Assembly: GCA_900752625.1 (NCBI GenBank)
Contig: CAADWC010000208.1
Span: forward strand, 1-10,049
DNA: 10,049 nt
Source: Oscillospiraceae bacterium
GTDB lineage: Bacteria > Bacillota > Clostridia > Oscillospirales > Ruminococcaceae
Reading direction: 5' to 3'
The position numbers and the translations under genes were made by a program. Shown here one piece after another: positions 1 to 6,858 of the stretch. The notes beneath the pieces are model-generated. The model searched no databases and had not been told where the DNA came from. It saw nothing but the letters and a program-made list of their open reading frames with translations. Numbering within the stretch: the first letter of the stretch is position 1; every line of letters begins with the position of its first letter.

Positions 1-2
1 CG

Positions 3-38
3 GAGGCAGCTGAATTTATATTAAGCAGTAAAGGATAA
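3..38 (+). CDS. Possible 3' end of an upstream gene (partial)
   Basis: One frame is open from the left edge to a TAA at 36-38 and would read EAAEFILSSKG. The peptide looks like an ordinary protein C-terminus, and the stop lies just upstream of a strong terminator, which suits the end of a + strand gene converging on the LtaS gene. Eleven codons are too few to identify a family. The other two frames also stop within about 25 bases, so this is only a plausible reading. Confidence 0.25.
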   Translation, partial: EAAEFILSSKG

Positions 39-63
39 CGGAATTCTGGAGGTAATACACAAT

Positions 64-104
64 AAATCCCCGATAAGGACAGTCAAGGTTCTTATCGGGG
101 ATTT
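64..104. terminator. Bidirectional rho-independent terminator
   Basis: A perfect 14-bp stem (64-77 with 91-104, containing ATCCCCGATAAG and its complement) encloses a 13-nt loop. The + strand continues as TTTATATT and the - strand as TTATTG after the stem, so it can terminate from both sides. It lies 40 bp after the stop of the LtaS-type gene and after the possible end of a + strand gene, the usual position of a shared terminator between convergent genes. Confidence 0.85.
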
Positions 105-144
105 TATATTGCCGCTCAGAATATGCGATTATAATCGATTGCTT

Positions 145-2406
145 TTATGCGGCAAACAGTCTGTCGCGGTCATCCGCTGAAGGCGGAGAAAAGACAGAAA
201 ATTTATCCTTGTCTATATCGGTGGAATTGATCCCGTCTCCGAAGCCTTCGTCGGTTTTATTTATCATGTCGTAATAAATGATAGCGTTTGAAATATTGAT
301 TCTTTCTTCAGCATAACCTGACCGTTCGGAAATATAGTTTTCATCAACTACGCCGTTATCGGTACGCATTTGAGCAGCTGTCTGACTGTAATTCTCATCA
401 GAAACCGTTTTGTAAAGACCGTGAATCTCATACGAATATATGGGATTCGGGGTATCTTTATATATCTGGTTGCACGACGCATATTTTGCCACGTTTTCAT
501 AGCCGGTTATATCGAAATACTTATCCTTCTGACTGTCATAGTAAATAGTGTCCGTAAGGAAATTTCCATTAGGAAAAATTACTATGTTTTCTTCGTCCTC
601 GCCGATCGAGAAAATATCATGACCGAGCGCATACTTATTTTCAAATCCAAGCATATTTCCCAGGGTTGGCTGTACGTCGTACATTCCCATGACCTGAGTG
701 ATCTCCGTAGGCTCGTAGCCCCCGTCTTTTGACCAGATAATAAACGGAACCTTCCTGTTAAGATTATAATAGAAGTCGTCAACAGGGATGTATCCTTCGT
801 CGTCTTCTGTCAGGGTTTCCTCTGTAAAGGGATTGTAATTATAATAATATTCGTATTCTTCTTCCTTTATCTTTGCGTCATGATCTCCATAGATGACAAT
901 CACAGTATTATCAAGCAGTCCCTGCTCGTCAAGATCAGCCATAAGCTGACCTATTGCTTCATCTGCATAATGAACTGATTTAAAATAACTTCCCAGCTTT
1001 GTTCCTTCGAGGAAAGGAGCAGAAACCTCTTCATAAAGACCGGTCTCTTCATTATATCTCTTATATTTGAAATCTACCTCAAAATCGCTTACGCGCTCAA
1101 TATCGGTAAAAGGCGTATGATTGGTAAGCATAATGAGCGTGCCGTAATAATTATCGTTCTGCTCGGCTATTTCCTTTATTTTAGGCACTGCCTGATTAAA
1201 AAACGATTTATCTGATAAACCAAGTCCGATCGTTTCATCAATATTGAAATCAGTGGAGTAATTATAAAATTTATCGTATCCGAGCGAATTGTGCAGGTTC
1301 ATTCTGTTCCAGTATGAACCGTTGTTTCCGTGCATACTGAAAGTATAATAGCCCATATCACGCAGCATGCTCTGGATCGAGGTATAATCTCTGTCCCAGT
1401 AATTTATGGCGACGGTTCCGCTTGAAGCCGGCATCAGGGAAGTAGAAAATGTAAACTCGCTGTCCGAGCTGGTTCCGACGCTTTCCTGAGCGTAGAAATT
1501 GGAAAAATACAGACCTTCACGGGCAAGCTTGTTTAAATTCGGCGTAAGCTCTTCGCCGTTGATATAGGTATCCAGAGCAAACTGCTGAATACTTTCCGCA
1601 TGGATCGTCAGAACATTTTTTCCCTTGAAAATATCGGAATAATCATTGTCTTTGTCGGTCTTTTCAACTTCTTCTTTTTCGTCGTAAAAATCCTTAAAAG
1701 CCTGCTCGCTCTCATCAAAGCCCAGCATCATATTCAGCTTTGCATGGATACATGAAACCGTATCGCTTATCTGATATGTATAGAGTCCGAAGGTTCCGAG
1801 CACATATTCTCTGTTCCATTGCTTTGCAAGACGGGAAACATCAGTGCCGGTAAGAGTTGTGGCAAAAATTCCTGCTATGCTTACCGAAACCGCAAGGGTT
1901 CCCAGAGCGTATTTTTTGCCGAGCTTTTTCTCCTGAAGCTTAGTAAAATAATCCGGCTTTTTTTTGCGTATAAAAACGTATTCGGCAATCATCGCAATTA
2001 TTGACCACAGGAAGATCAGATCCTTAGGTTCCATAATATTTTCCGTAACTGCGTCAATAACTCCGCCCAGCTGCGAAGCTGTGGAAATAAGCGAAACCGA
2101 AATAAACGACTTATAATTTGTATAGTATATGGAATTTCCGGCGCTCAGCAAAGCGAAAACGCAGGTCCATATCATATAATACACGAACCGTCTTTTAGGC
2201 TTGAAGCAATATGCAAACAAACCTATAAACAGAACCATAGCAATATCAGCCAGCAGCGGCTTTATCTGATTATAGCTGAATTTGACTGTAAAAGCCCTCA
2301 GCAAAAACGAATTTATCAGCGACGACAAAACAAATGTCAAAAAAAGCACATTATTGCAGACGTACTCTTTTATATGAGACGGCGCTGATTTAAGAATTCT
2401 TTTCAT
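145..2406 (-). CDS. LtaS-family lipoteichoic acid synthase (sulfatase-fold phosphoglycerol transferase)
   Basis: Membrane enzyme expected to move glycerol phosphate from phosphatidylglycerol onto a growing polymer outside the cell. The 753-aa protein has five predicted membrane helices (about 20-39, 50-68, 74-95, 129-146, 165-187), then a charged linker and an extracellular sulfatase-type domain from about residue 265. Metal and substrate residues of the family are visible: E271 in HAES, H359 in MHGN, W366 and R368 in WNR, H430 in TNH, D508-H509 in GDHD. By ungapped comparison with remembered S. aureus LtaS (GKTSDSEF), the nucleophile position is serine 313 in GTSSDSEF, not threonine. The frame extends 16 codons further upstream to 2454, but AGGAG lies 6 nt before the ATG at 2404-2406, so that start was chosen. 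The polymer could be LTA or another phosphoglycerol-decorated glycan. It appears monocistronic. Confidence 0.9.
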   Translation of the reverse strand: MKRILKSAPSHIKEYVCNNVLFLTFVLSSLINSFLLRAFTVKFSYNQIKPLLADIAMVLFIGLFAYCFKPKRRFVYYMIWTCVFALLSAGNSIYYTNYKSFISVSLISTASQLGGVIDAVTENIMEPKDLIFLWSIIAMIAEYVFIRKKKPDYFTKLQEKKLGKKYALGTLAVSVSIAGIFATTLTGTDVSRLAKQWNREYVLGTFGLYTYQISDTVSCIHAKLNMMLGFDESEQAFKDFYDEKEEVEKTDKDNDYSDIFKGKNVLTIHAESIQQFALDTYINGEELTPNLNKLAREGLYFSNFYAQESVGTSSDSEFTFSTSLMPASSGTVAINYWDRDYTSIQSMLRDMGYYTFSMHGNNGSYWNRMNLHNSLGYDKFYNYSTDFNIDETIGLGLSDKSFFNQAVPKIKEIAEQNDNYYGTLIMLTNHTPFTDIERVSDFEVDFKYKRYNEETGLYEEVSAPFLEGTKLGSYFKSVHYADEAIGQLMADLDEQGLLDNTVIVIYGDHDAKIKEEEYEYYYNYNPFTEETLTEDDEGYIPVDDFYYNLNRKVPFIIWSKDGGYEPTEITQVMGMYDVQPTLGNMLGFENKYALGHDIFSIGEDEENIVIFPNGNFLTDTIYYDSQKDKYFDITGYENVAKYASCNQIYKDTPNPIYSYEIHGLYKTVSDENYSQTAAQMRTDNGVVDENYISERSGYAEERINISNAIIYYDMINKTDEGFGDGINSTDIDKDKFSVFSPPSADDRDRLFAA

Positions 2407-2412
2407 TTTATT

Positions 2413-2420
2413 CTCCTTTT
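2413..2420 (-). promoter_or_regulatory. Ribosome binding site fixing the LtaS-type start
   Basis: On the - strand AAAAGGAG is followed by AATAAA and then ATG at 2406-2404. No comparable site precedes the longer start at 2454, so the shorter protein beginning MKRILKSAPS is preferred. Confidence 0.8.
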
Positions 2421-2553
2421 CCGTGCAACGGCATTTTGGGATATGCTTTATCATCCCAGAGTATCGGGTGATATTCCCTGCAATTGTAATATGCCGCGCA
2501 CAAATTCAATACAGCGAATAAATATTGTTCAATTGATGTTGACCATAAAAACA

Positions 2554-2582
2554 ATTGTAAATCTTTTTTTTAAAAAAGTCAA
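2554..2582 (-). promoter_or_regulatory. Candidate sigma-A promoter for the LtaS-type gene (proximal)
   Basis: Read on the - strand, TTGACT (2582-2577) and TACAAT (2559-2554) are separated by 17 bp; each matches five of six consensus bases. Transcription would start near 2547, giving a leader of about 140 nt. Judged by eye only; AT-rich DNA gives frequent chance matches. Confidence 0.45.
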
Positions 2583-2696
2583 GTAACCATGTCGAGTAAT
2601 CATTATGGGTAAATTCTATCGTCAATACAGGCAATCATTCGTGCTGAATTGCCAACAGTAAGCAAGCATTTTATAAATAATATTTTCACCACATCT

Positions 2697-2725
2697 ATTT
2701 TACTTTCAATTTTCTGTAATGTCAA
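2697..2725 (-). promoter_or_regulatory. Candidate sigma-A promoter for the LtaS-type gene (distal)
   Basis: On the - strand a perfect TTGACA (2725-2720) is followed after 17 bp by TAAAAT (2702-2697), five of six bases of the -10 consensus. This is the best -35/-10 pair for this gene, but it would leave a leader of about 285 nt. Confidence 0.5.
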
Positions 2726-2908
2726 CACAAGAACTGAAATTTTCAGCCGATTTTCACAATTGATCATAAATTCAATTAAAGAGAAACTTTTGTTATAAAG
2801 AGTTTAGTCAAATCATTGAAAATTAATATCATTTTCATTTAATTTTTGTTTAAAAATACAGTCGCATTGTTTTTCCTTGCATTGACATAAATATAGTTTT
2901 TCAACTAT

Positions 2909-2956
2909 ACGGTATAAATTTTATACAAAACGACAGCATACGTAAGGTTATACCGT
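2909..2956. repeat. Inverted repeat ACGGTATAA...TTATACCGT with nested palindromes
   Basis: Nine-base arms at 2909-2917 and 2948-2956 are perfect complements. Nested in and beside the left arm are TATAC-G-GTATA (2906-2916) and GTATAAA-T-TTTATAC (2912-2926). The right arm abuts a TTGACA at 2956-2961. The arrangement resembles an operator for a dimeric repressor upstream of the HAD gene, but no regulator can be named. Confidence 0.4.
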
Positions 2957-2984
2957 TGACAGCAGCAGATTATGGACATATTTT
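2956..2984 (+). promoter_or_regulatory. Possible upstream promoter of the HAD gene
   Basis: A perfect TTGACA (2956-2961), a 17-bp spacer and TATTTT (2979-2984, four of six -10 bases). It is weaker than the downstream candidate but overlaps the end of the inverted repeat, so it could be a regulated second promoter. Confidence 0.3.
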
Positions 2985-2988
2985 ACAT

Positions 2989-3017
2989 TTGATTTTTTTC
3001 AAAAAATAATATATAAT
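2989..3017 (+). promoter_or_regulatory. Sigma-A promoter of the HAD phosphatase gene
   Basis: TTGATT (2989-2994) and a perfect TATAAT (3012-3017) are separated by exactly 17 bp. The expected start near 3024 leaves a leader of about 43 nt that contains the AAAGGA ribosome binding site at 3050-3055. Confidence 0.65.
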
Positions 3018-3066
3018 AGCTTTGAATGCAAGTCGGCATTAATGGCGCGAAAGGAATTGATATACT

Positions 3067-3849
3067 ATGATAAAGCTTATCGCAACCGATATTGACGGAA
3101 CGCTGGTCAACGACGAAAAGCTGCTTCCGCCGGATTTTGAAAACATCATAGAACTCCTTGACAAAAAAAGAATAGCATTTGCCGTTTCCAGCGGCAGAAG
3201 TTATGCCGCCCTTATAGATCAGTTTGATTTTATTGCTGACAAAATATGCTTTATATGCGACAACGGCTCCTACATAGTTGATAAAGGCAAGGTGGTAAGC
3301 CGTTCGGTAATTCCCGTAAAGGCAGTAAACGAAATAATAAAAGTATGCTTGGAAAACGATCTGTGTCCGCTTCTCTGCGGTGAAAACGGCACCTATTACA
3401 GCACTAAAAGCGTGGAATACGAGAGGGAAGTTGCCAGGTATTATAATAACACAGTTTATCTGGAAAGCCTGTACGACTGCACTGACAATATATTTAAAAT
3501 AGCGATTTATGGCAAGGACGGGATAGAAAAAAAGGGGCTTTCAGTTCTGGAGAACAGCTTCGGCGACAGGCTTACCGTTTCCCTGTCAGGATATTATTGG
3601 GTAGATATAATGAATCCGGGTATTAACAAAGGCAGGGGGATCCAGATACTTCAGAATAAGCTTGGCGCATCGTATGAAGAAACTATGGCGTTCGGAGATT
3701 ATCTGAACGATATTGAAATGCTTGAACACGCTTACTACAGCTTTGCAATGGAGAATGCTCATCCTCTGGTAAAGAAAACTGCGAACTTCTCGACGGGGAC
3801 GAACAATGAATTTTCAGTTACAAAGGAAATTAAGCGCCTGATCAAATAA
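3067..3849 (+). CDS. Cof-type HAD-superfamily phosphatase (HAD-IIB)
   Basis: Predicted cytosolic Mg-dependent phosphatase acting on small phosphorylated metabolites such as sugar phosphates or nucleotides; the true substrate cannot be read from sequence. At 260 aa it has the normal length for the Cof subfamily. All four HAD motifs are present: nucleophile D8 and acid D10 in TDIDGT, S41-S42 in SSGR, K188 in the NKGRG segment, and D211/D215 in GDYLND. The C2-type cap should occupy roughly residues 80-185. ATG at 3067 follows AAAGGA by 11 nt and a clear promoter. It is a single gene, divergent from the LtaS-type gene and convergent with the polyamine operon, with no evident functional link to either. 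Confidence 0.88.
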   Translation: MIKLIATDIDGTLVNDEKLLPPDFENIIELLDKKRIAFAVSSGRSYAALIDQFDFIADKICFICDNGSYIVDKGKVVSRSVIPVKAVNEIIKVCLENDLCPLLCGENGTYYSTKSVEYEREVARYYNNTVYLESLYDCTDNIFKIAIYGKDGIEKKGLSVLENSFGDRLTVSLSGYYWVDIMNPGINKGRGIQILQNKLGASYEETMAFGDYLNDIEMLEHAYYSFAMENAHPLVKKTANFSTGTNNEFSVTKEIKRLIK

Positions 3850-3891
3850 TACGTAATATGTAAGGGATTTTCTTAATAATTTCATATAACC

Positions 3892-3958
3892 AGCGGGCGG
3901 TCACAGACTGTCTCTACGATAAATGTAATACGTAGGGACAATCTTATGATCGCCTGCT
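3892..3958. repeat. MITE-like or repetitive palindromic element
   Basis: Each half of the palindrome also folds on itself: GGCGGTC with GACTGTC (3896-3912) and, less perfectly, GACAATC with GATCGCC around a TTAT loop. The half CGTAGGGACAATC...GATCGCC has the look of intergenic GTAGGG-(short hairpin)-CGCC repeats scattered in clostridial genomes. That resemblance is from memory. Only one copy is present here, so repeat status rests on structure, not copy number. Confidence 0.35.
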
Positions 3959-3963
3959 TTTTT
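3892..3963 (+). terminator. Terminator formed by a long imperfect palindrome
   Basis: Arms 3892-3903 and 3947-3958 pair fully if two G-T wobbles are allowed (AGCGGGCGGTCA with TGATCGCCTGCT). Inner arms 3906-3918 and 3931-3943 pair with one mismatch and one wobble. The + strand ends in six T (3958-3963), a good terminator for the HAD gene. On the - strand there is no U-run after the stem, so its use by the polyamine operon is doubtful. Confidence 0.65.
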
Positions 3964-3982
3964 CGTGCGACAGTATTGCTTT

Positions 3983-5113
3983 CTACAGCCTTGATTTAAA
4001 GTCCTCATATCCGAAGCTTTTTACAAGCTTAAGTCCGCCGTCCGCAGTATTCAGATAAATCGACGGAAGCGGCATACCGTTAAAGGTGTTGTTCTTTACC
4101 ATAGAATAAATCGCCATATCGCAGAACACCAGTCTGTCGCCCTCCATGAGAGGCTTATTAAAGGAATAGTCACCTATTATATCTCCGGCAAGGCAGGTAG
4201 GACCGCCTAAACGGTAAGTATGCTCTTTTTCTCCCGGCTCTCCTGAACCGATTATATTCGGCCGGTACGGCATTTCCAGAACGTCAGGCATATGACAGGC
4301 GGCGGAGGTGTCCAGGATAGCATAATTCATGCCGTTTATGCCGATATCAAGCACCTGCGAGACCAGATAACCGGCGTTAAGAGCCACCGCCTCGCCCGGT
4401 TCAAGGTAAACCTGAACGCTATATTTTTCCGAAATATACCTGATGCATTCTTCCAGCAGACCGATATTATAATCTTTGCGGGTAATATGATGACCGCCGC
4501 CGAAGTTCACCCATTTCATGTTGTAAAGATATTTGCCGAACCGTTCCTCAAAATAAGGAAGGGTCCTTTTCAGGGTTTCTGCTCCCTGTTCGCACATCGT
4601 ATGAAAATGCAGTCCGTCGATTCCGTCAAGCTTTGATTCGTCAAACTGCTCTGCGGTCACGCCTAATCTGGAATTAACGGCGCAGGGATTATATATCTCG
4701 GTTTCTATTTCCGAGTATTCGGGATTTACGCGTATTCCGCAGGACATGCTTCTGCCGCAGCTTTTTACTGATTCCCTGTATTTATCCCATTGACGGAAGC
4801 TGTTGAAAACAATATGATCCGCAATTTTTACAAGCTGATCTATTTCCTCATCCTTATAAGCGGGAGAAAAAACGTGAACCTCTTTCCCAAAATTCTCTCG
4901 GCCCAGTCTTGCTTCGAAAAGGCCGCTGGCTGTGGTTCCGTCAAGATACCGTGAGAGCAGAGGATATACTGAATACATTGAGAAAGCCTTCTGAGCAAGC
5001 AGGATCCTGCACCCTGTCCTATCTATAACGCCCTTCAATATTTCAAGATTATCAAGCAGCTTTTTCTCATCTACAACATAGCATGGCGTTTTCACTGTAC
5101 TTATATCAAACAT
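3983..5113 (-). CDS. nspC: Carboxynorspermidine/carboxyspermidine decarboxylase
   Basis: PLP-dependent decarboxylase of the alanine-racemase fold that turns carboxyspermidine (or carboxynorspermidine) into spermidine (or norspermidine), the last step of the aspartate-semialdehyde route. The 376-aa protein shows the PLP lysine K42 in LAQKAFS, HFH at 169-171, glycine-rich GGGHH near 205 for phosphate binding, EPGE at 238-241, and catalytic C307 in GGPTC followed by GD. The frame can begin at a GTG (5119), but that codon overlaps the AGAGG ribosome binding site; ATG at 5113 follows it by 5 nt. It is the last gene of the operon, 8 nt after the barstar-like gene, whose stop codon overlaps this ribosome binding site. 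Confidence 0.92.
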   Translation of the reverse strand: MFDISTVKTPCYVVDEKKLLDNLEILKGVIDRTGCRILLAQKAFSMYSVYPLLSRYLDGTTASGLFEARLGRENFGKEVHVFSPAYKDEEIDQLVKIADHIVFNSFRQWDKYRESVKSCGRSMSCGIRVNPEYSEIETEIYNPCAVNSRLGVTAEQFDESKLDGIDGLHFHTMCEQGAETLKRTLPYFEERFGKYLYNMKWVNFGGGHHITRKDYNIGLLEECIRYISEKYSVQVYLEPGEAVALNAGYLVSQVLDIGINGMNYAILDTSAACHMPDVLEMPYRPNIIGSGEPGEKEHTYRLGGPTCLAGDIIGDYSFNKPLMEGDRLVFCDMAIYSMVKNNTFNGMPLPSIYLNTADGGLKLVKSFGYEDFKSRL

Positions 5114-5118
5114 AGACA

Positions 5119-5123
5119 CCTCT
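5119..5123 (-). promoter_or_regulatory. Ribosome binding site of nspC
   Basis: AGAGG on the - strand, 5 nt before ATG at 5113-5111. Its last G is the first base of the alternative GTG codon, which excludes GTG as the start. The preceding gene's TAG (5124-5122) lies within the site, so the two genes are probably translationally coupled. Confidence 0.7.
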
Positions 5124-5382
5124 ACATAATTGTAAGCTTTATATTATTGTTATGAGTTCTTGCGTCAAGCAGTATCCTCATGATTTTATTGGCGAAAGTT
5201 CTGCTGACATCTCTGACTTCATCAAAATCGTTTACTATAAATTCCAGTTTTTCATTTGTTTCAGTCAGATAATCATACAGCGCGTCCTCGTCAAGAATTT
5301 CTTTATCCTTAAAAAAGCGGTTGATATAAAGAAAAAAATCATTTTCGTTGTTGAGCTTTACGTCGTCAAGTAAAATAAGCAT
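5122..5382 (-). CDS. Barstar-like small protein
   Basis: An 86-aa protein that reads like barstar, the 89-90-aa inhibitor of the ribonuclease barnase. A DALYDYLT segment (33-40) matches barstar DALWDCLT, a following strand LEFIVNDF (46-53) matches its central strand, then an amphipathic helix (about 60-75) and a final strand IKLTIM match barstar's closing helix and ITIILS. Acidic residues D33, D37 and D73 sit where barstar has D35, D39 and E76, which contact barnase. The loop before the DAL helix is shorter and lacks the YYGEN motif. ATG at 5382 follows AAAGGA by 8 nt, and the gene sits 14 nt after the 77-aa gene. No nuclease gene is nearby, so its partner is unknown. Family assignment is by eye and moderately confident. 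Confidence 0.65.
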   Translation of the reverse strand: MLILLDDVKLNNENDFFLYINRFFKDKEILDEDALYDYLTETNEKLEFIVNDFDEVRDVSRTFANKIMRILLDARTHNNNIKLTIM

Positions 5383-5396
5383 TCAAAACGTCCTTT

Positions 5397-5630
5397 CTAG
5401 TCAAAAACAATTTTCTTTTTTCCGTTTTTATTACGGGGATACTCACGGATCCTGACTATATTGCTTATATTTACAATACTTTCCGTCTTATCTTCCTGCT
5501 CCGCCCTGAGCCAGCCCTCTCCTATTTCAGTGACAGTACATTCGATAACCGATCCGGACGCCGCATTGCTGCAAACATAAATAAGACATTCCTGTCCGAC
5601 AAAACGCAATAATGCTTCTTCTATCTTCAT
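5397..5630 (-). CDS. Small conserved-looking protein of unknown function (possible beta-barrel)
   Basis: A 77-aa protein I cannot assign securely. A short N-terminal helix (EEALLRFVG) is followed by alternating hydrophobic strands: ECLIYV (14-19), SVIECTVTEIG (27-37), GWLRAE (39-44), SIVNISNIVRIREY (51-64). It ends in a basic tail RNKNGKKK. Strand, turn and GW pattern resemble Sm-like or SH3-like small barrels, which is inference. It has no signal peptide or membrane segment. The start ATG at 5630 is preceded by AGGAAG at 7 nt. It lies 25 nt after the dehydrogenase gene and 14 nt before the barstar-like gene, so it is co-transcribed and real by context. Similar short proteins may be annotated as a DUF in clostridia; I am not certain which. 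Confidence 0.75.
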   Translation of the reverse strand: MKIEEALLRFVGQECLIYVCSNAASGSVIECTVTEIGEGWLRAEQEDKTESIVNISNIVRIREYPRNKNGKKKIVFD

Positions 5631-5655
5631 GCAGACACTTCCTTTTGCATTCGGC

Positions 5656-6858
5656 TCAGTCTACCAATACAGGGTCGAAATTTTCGATCCAGGGCAGACC
5701 CCATTTATTGAGCGCATCCATAAACGGATCGGGATCAAACTCCTCGACATTGAACACTCCGGGTCTTTTCCACTTTCCGGTCAGAACCATCATGGCTCCG
5801 ATCATTGCTGGTACCCCTGTGGTATAGGAAATTGCCTGAGAACCGACTTCCTTATAGCACTCCTGATGATCGCACACATTATAAACATAGTAATTGCGCG
5901 GCTTTCCGTCTTTTTTGCCCTGGAATATACAGCCGATATTGGTCTTGCCTACGGTTCTGGGACCAAGACTTGCAGGATCCGGCAGAACAGCCTTTAAAAA
6001 CTGAAGGGGAACGATCTTTTTTCCTTCAAACTCAATAGGCTCAATCGAAGTCATACCCACATTTTCCAGGCATTTAAGGTGAGTAAGATAACTCTGTCCG
6101 AATGTCATAAAGAAGCGTATTCTCTTGACTCCTTTTATATTCAGCGCAAGGGATTCAAGCTCCTCATGATGAAGCAGGTACATATCCTTTTCTCCGACCT
6201 GGTCAAAGTTATACACCCTCTTGATCTCCATAGGCTCGGTTTCTACCCACTTGCCGTCCTGAATATAAGATCCCTTAGCGGATACCTCGCGGATATTTAT
6301 TTCAGGATTAAAGTTGGTTGCAAAGGGATAGCCGTGATCGCCGCCGTTGCAGTCGAGAATATCAATATAATTTATCTCGTCAAAATAGTGCTTCTGTGCG
6401 TAGGCGCAGAAAACTCCGGTTACTCCCGGGTCAAAGCCGCATCCCAGCACCGCGGTAATTCCCGCCTTTTCAAAGCGTTCCCTGTAAGCCCACTGCCATG
6501 AATACTCAAATTTAGCCGTATCCTCCGGCTCATAGTTTGCGGTATCCAGATAATCGACCTTACATTCAAGACATGCGTCCATTATATGCAGATCCTGATA
6601 GGGCAGGGCAACATTTATCACAATGTCCGGCTTATATTCTTTTATCAGAGCAACCAGCTCCGGGACGTTGTCGGCGTCGACCTGAGCTGTGGTAATTTTT
6701 GTCGAAGTCTTGTCCTGAAGCTCTTCCTTGAATTTGTCGCACTTGGATTTAGTACGGCTGGCAATGCAGATATCGGTAAAAACCTCGCTATTCTGACAGC
6801 ATTTATGGATAACAACTCCCGCAACGCCGCCGGCTCCTATAATTAACGCTCTTGACAT
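5656..6858 (-). CDS. Carboxynorspermidine/carboxyspermidine dehydrogenase (saccharopine dehydrogenase family)
   Basis: NAD(P)H-dependent enzyme expected to condense aspartate beta-semialdehyde with putrescine (or diaminopropane) and reduce the imine to carboxyspermidine (or carboxynorspermidine), feeding NspC. The 400-aa protein begins with a Rossmann strand and GAGGVAG loop (residues 8-14), has ASRT at about 33-36 after the second strand, INVALPYQD near 80-88, and LGCGFDPGVTG near 138-148, the hallmark of this saccharopine-dehydrogenase subgroup. ATG at 6858 is preceded by AAAGGAAG. Saccharopine dehydrogenase proper is excluded by the operon: the decarboxylase that uses this product lies three genes downstream, and speB supplies putrescine upstream. 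A 151-bp gap separates it from speB. Confidence 0.9.
   Translation of the reverse strand: MSRALIIGAGGVAGVVIHKCCQNSEVFTDICIASRTKSKCDKFKEELQDKTSTKITTAQVDADNVPELVALIKEYKPDIVINVALPYQDLHIMDACLECKVDYLDTANYEPEDTAKFEYSWQWAYRERFEKAGITAVLGCGFDPGVTGVFCAYAQKHYFDEINYIDILDCNGGDHGYPFATNFNPEINIREVSAKGSYIQDGKWVETEPMEIKRVYNFDQVGEKDMYLLHHEELESLALNIKGVKRIRFFMTFGQSYLTHLKCLENVGMTSIEPIEFEGKKIVPLQFLKAVLPDPASLGPRTVGKTNIGCIFQGKKDGKPRNYYVYNVCDHQECYKEVGSQAISYTTGVPAMIGAMMVLTGKWKRPGVFNVEEFDPDPFMDALNKWGLPWIENFDPVLVD

Larger units (their letters stand above)
2407..3066. other. AT-rich divergent intergenic region
   Basis: This 660-bp stretch lies between the divergent starts of the LtaS-type gene and the HAD phosphatase. 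I see no reading frame with a ribosome binding site, no tRNA and no recognisable riboswitch. It holds candidate promoters for both genes (listed separately), a T8-A6 tract near 2564-2577, a small hairpin TGAAAAT/ATTTTCA near 2817-2837, and overlapping palindromes at 2906-2956. The rest has no structure I can interpret. Confidence 0.7.

Noticed and set aside
2407..2454. Longer N-terminus of the LtaS-type protein starting at 2454
   Set aside because: The extra 16 residues are polar, include the internal start's ribosome binding site, and lack a ribosome binding site of their own.
3983..5113. Diaminopimelate decarboxylase (lysA)
   Set aside because: The fold is shared, but the short length, LAQKAFS lysine segment, HFHTMCEQ and GGPTC segments and the context fit NspC instead.
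6079..6501. 140-codon open frame on the + strand opposite the dehydrogenase
   Set aside because: It is antisense to a well-supported gene and has no domain or translation signal.
5656..6858. Saccharopine dehydrogenase of lysine metabolism
   Set aside because: Family membership fits, but the operon with agmatinase and nspC points clearly to carboxy(nor)spermidine dehydrogenase.
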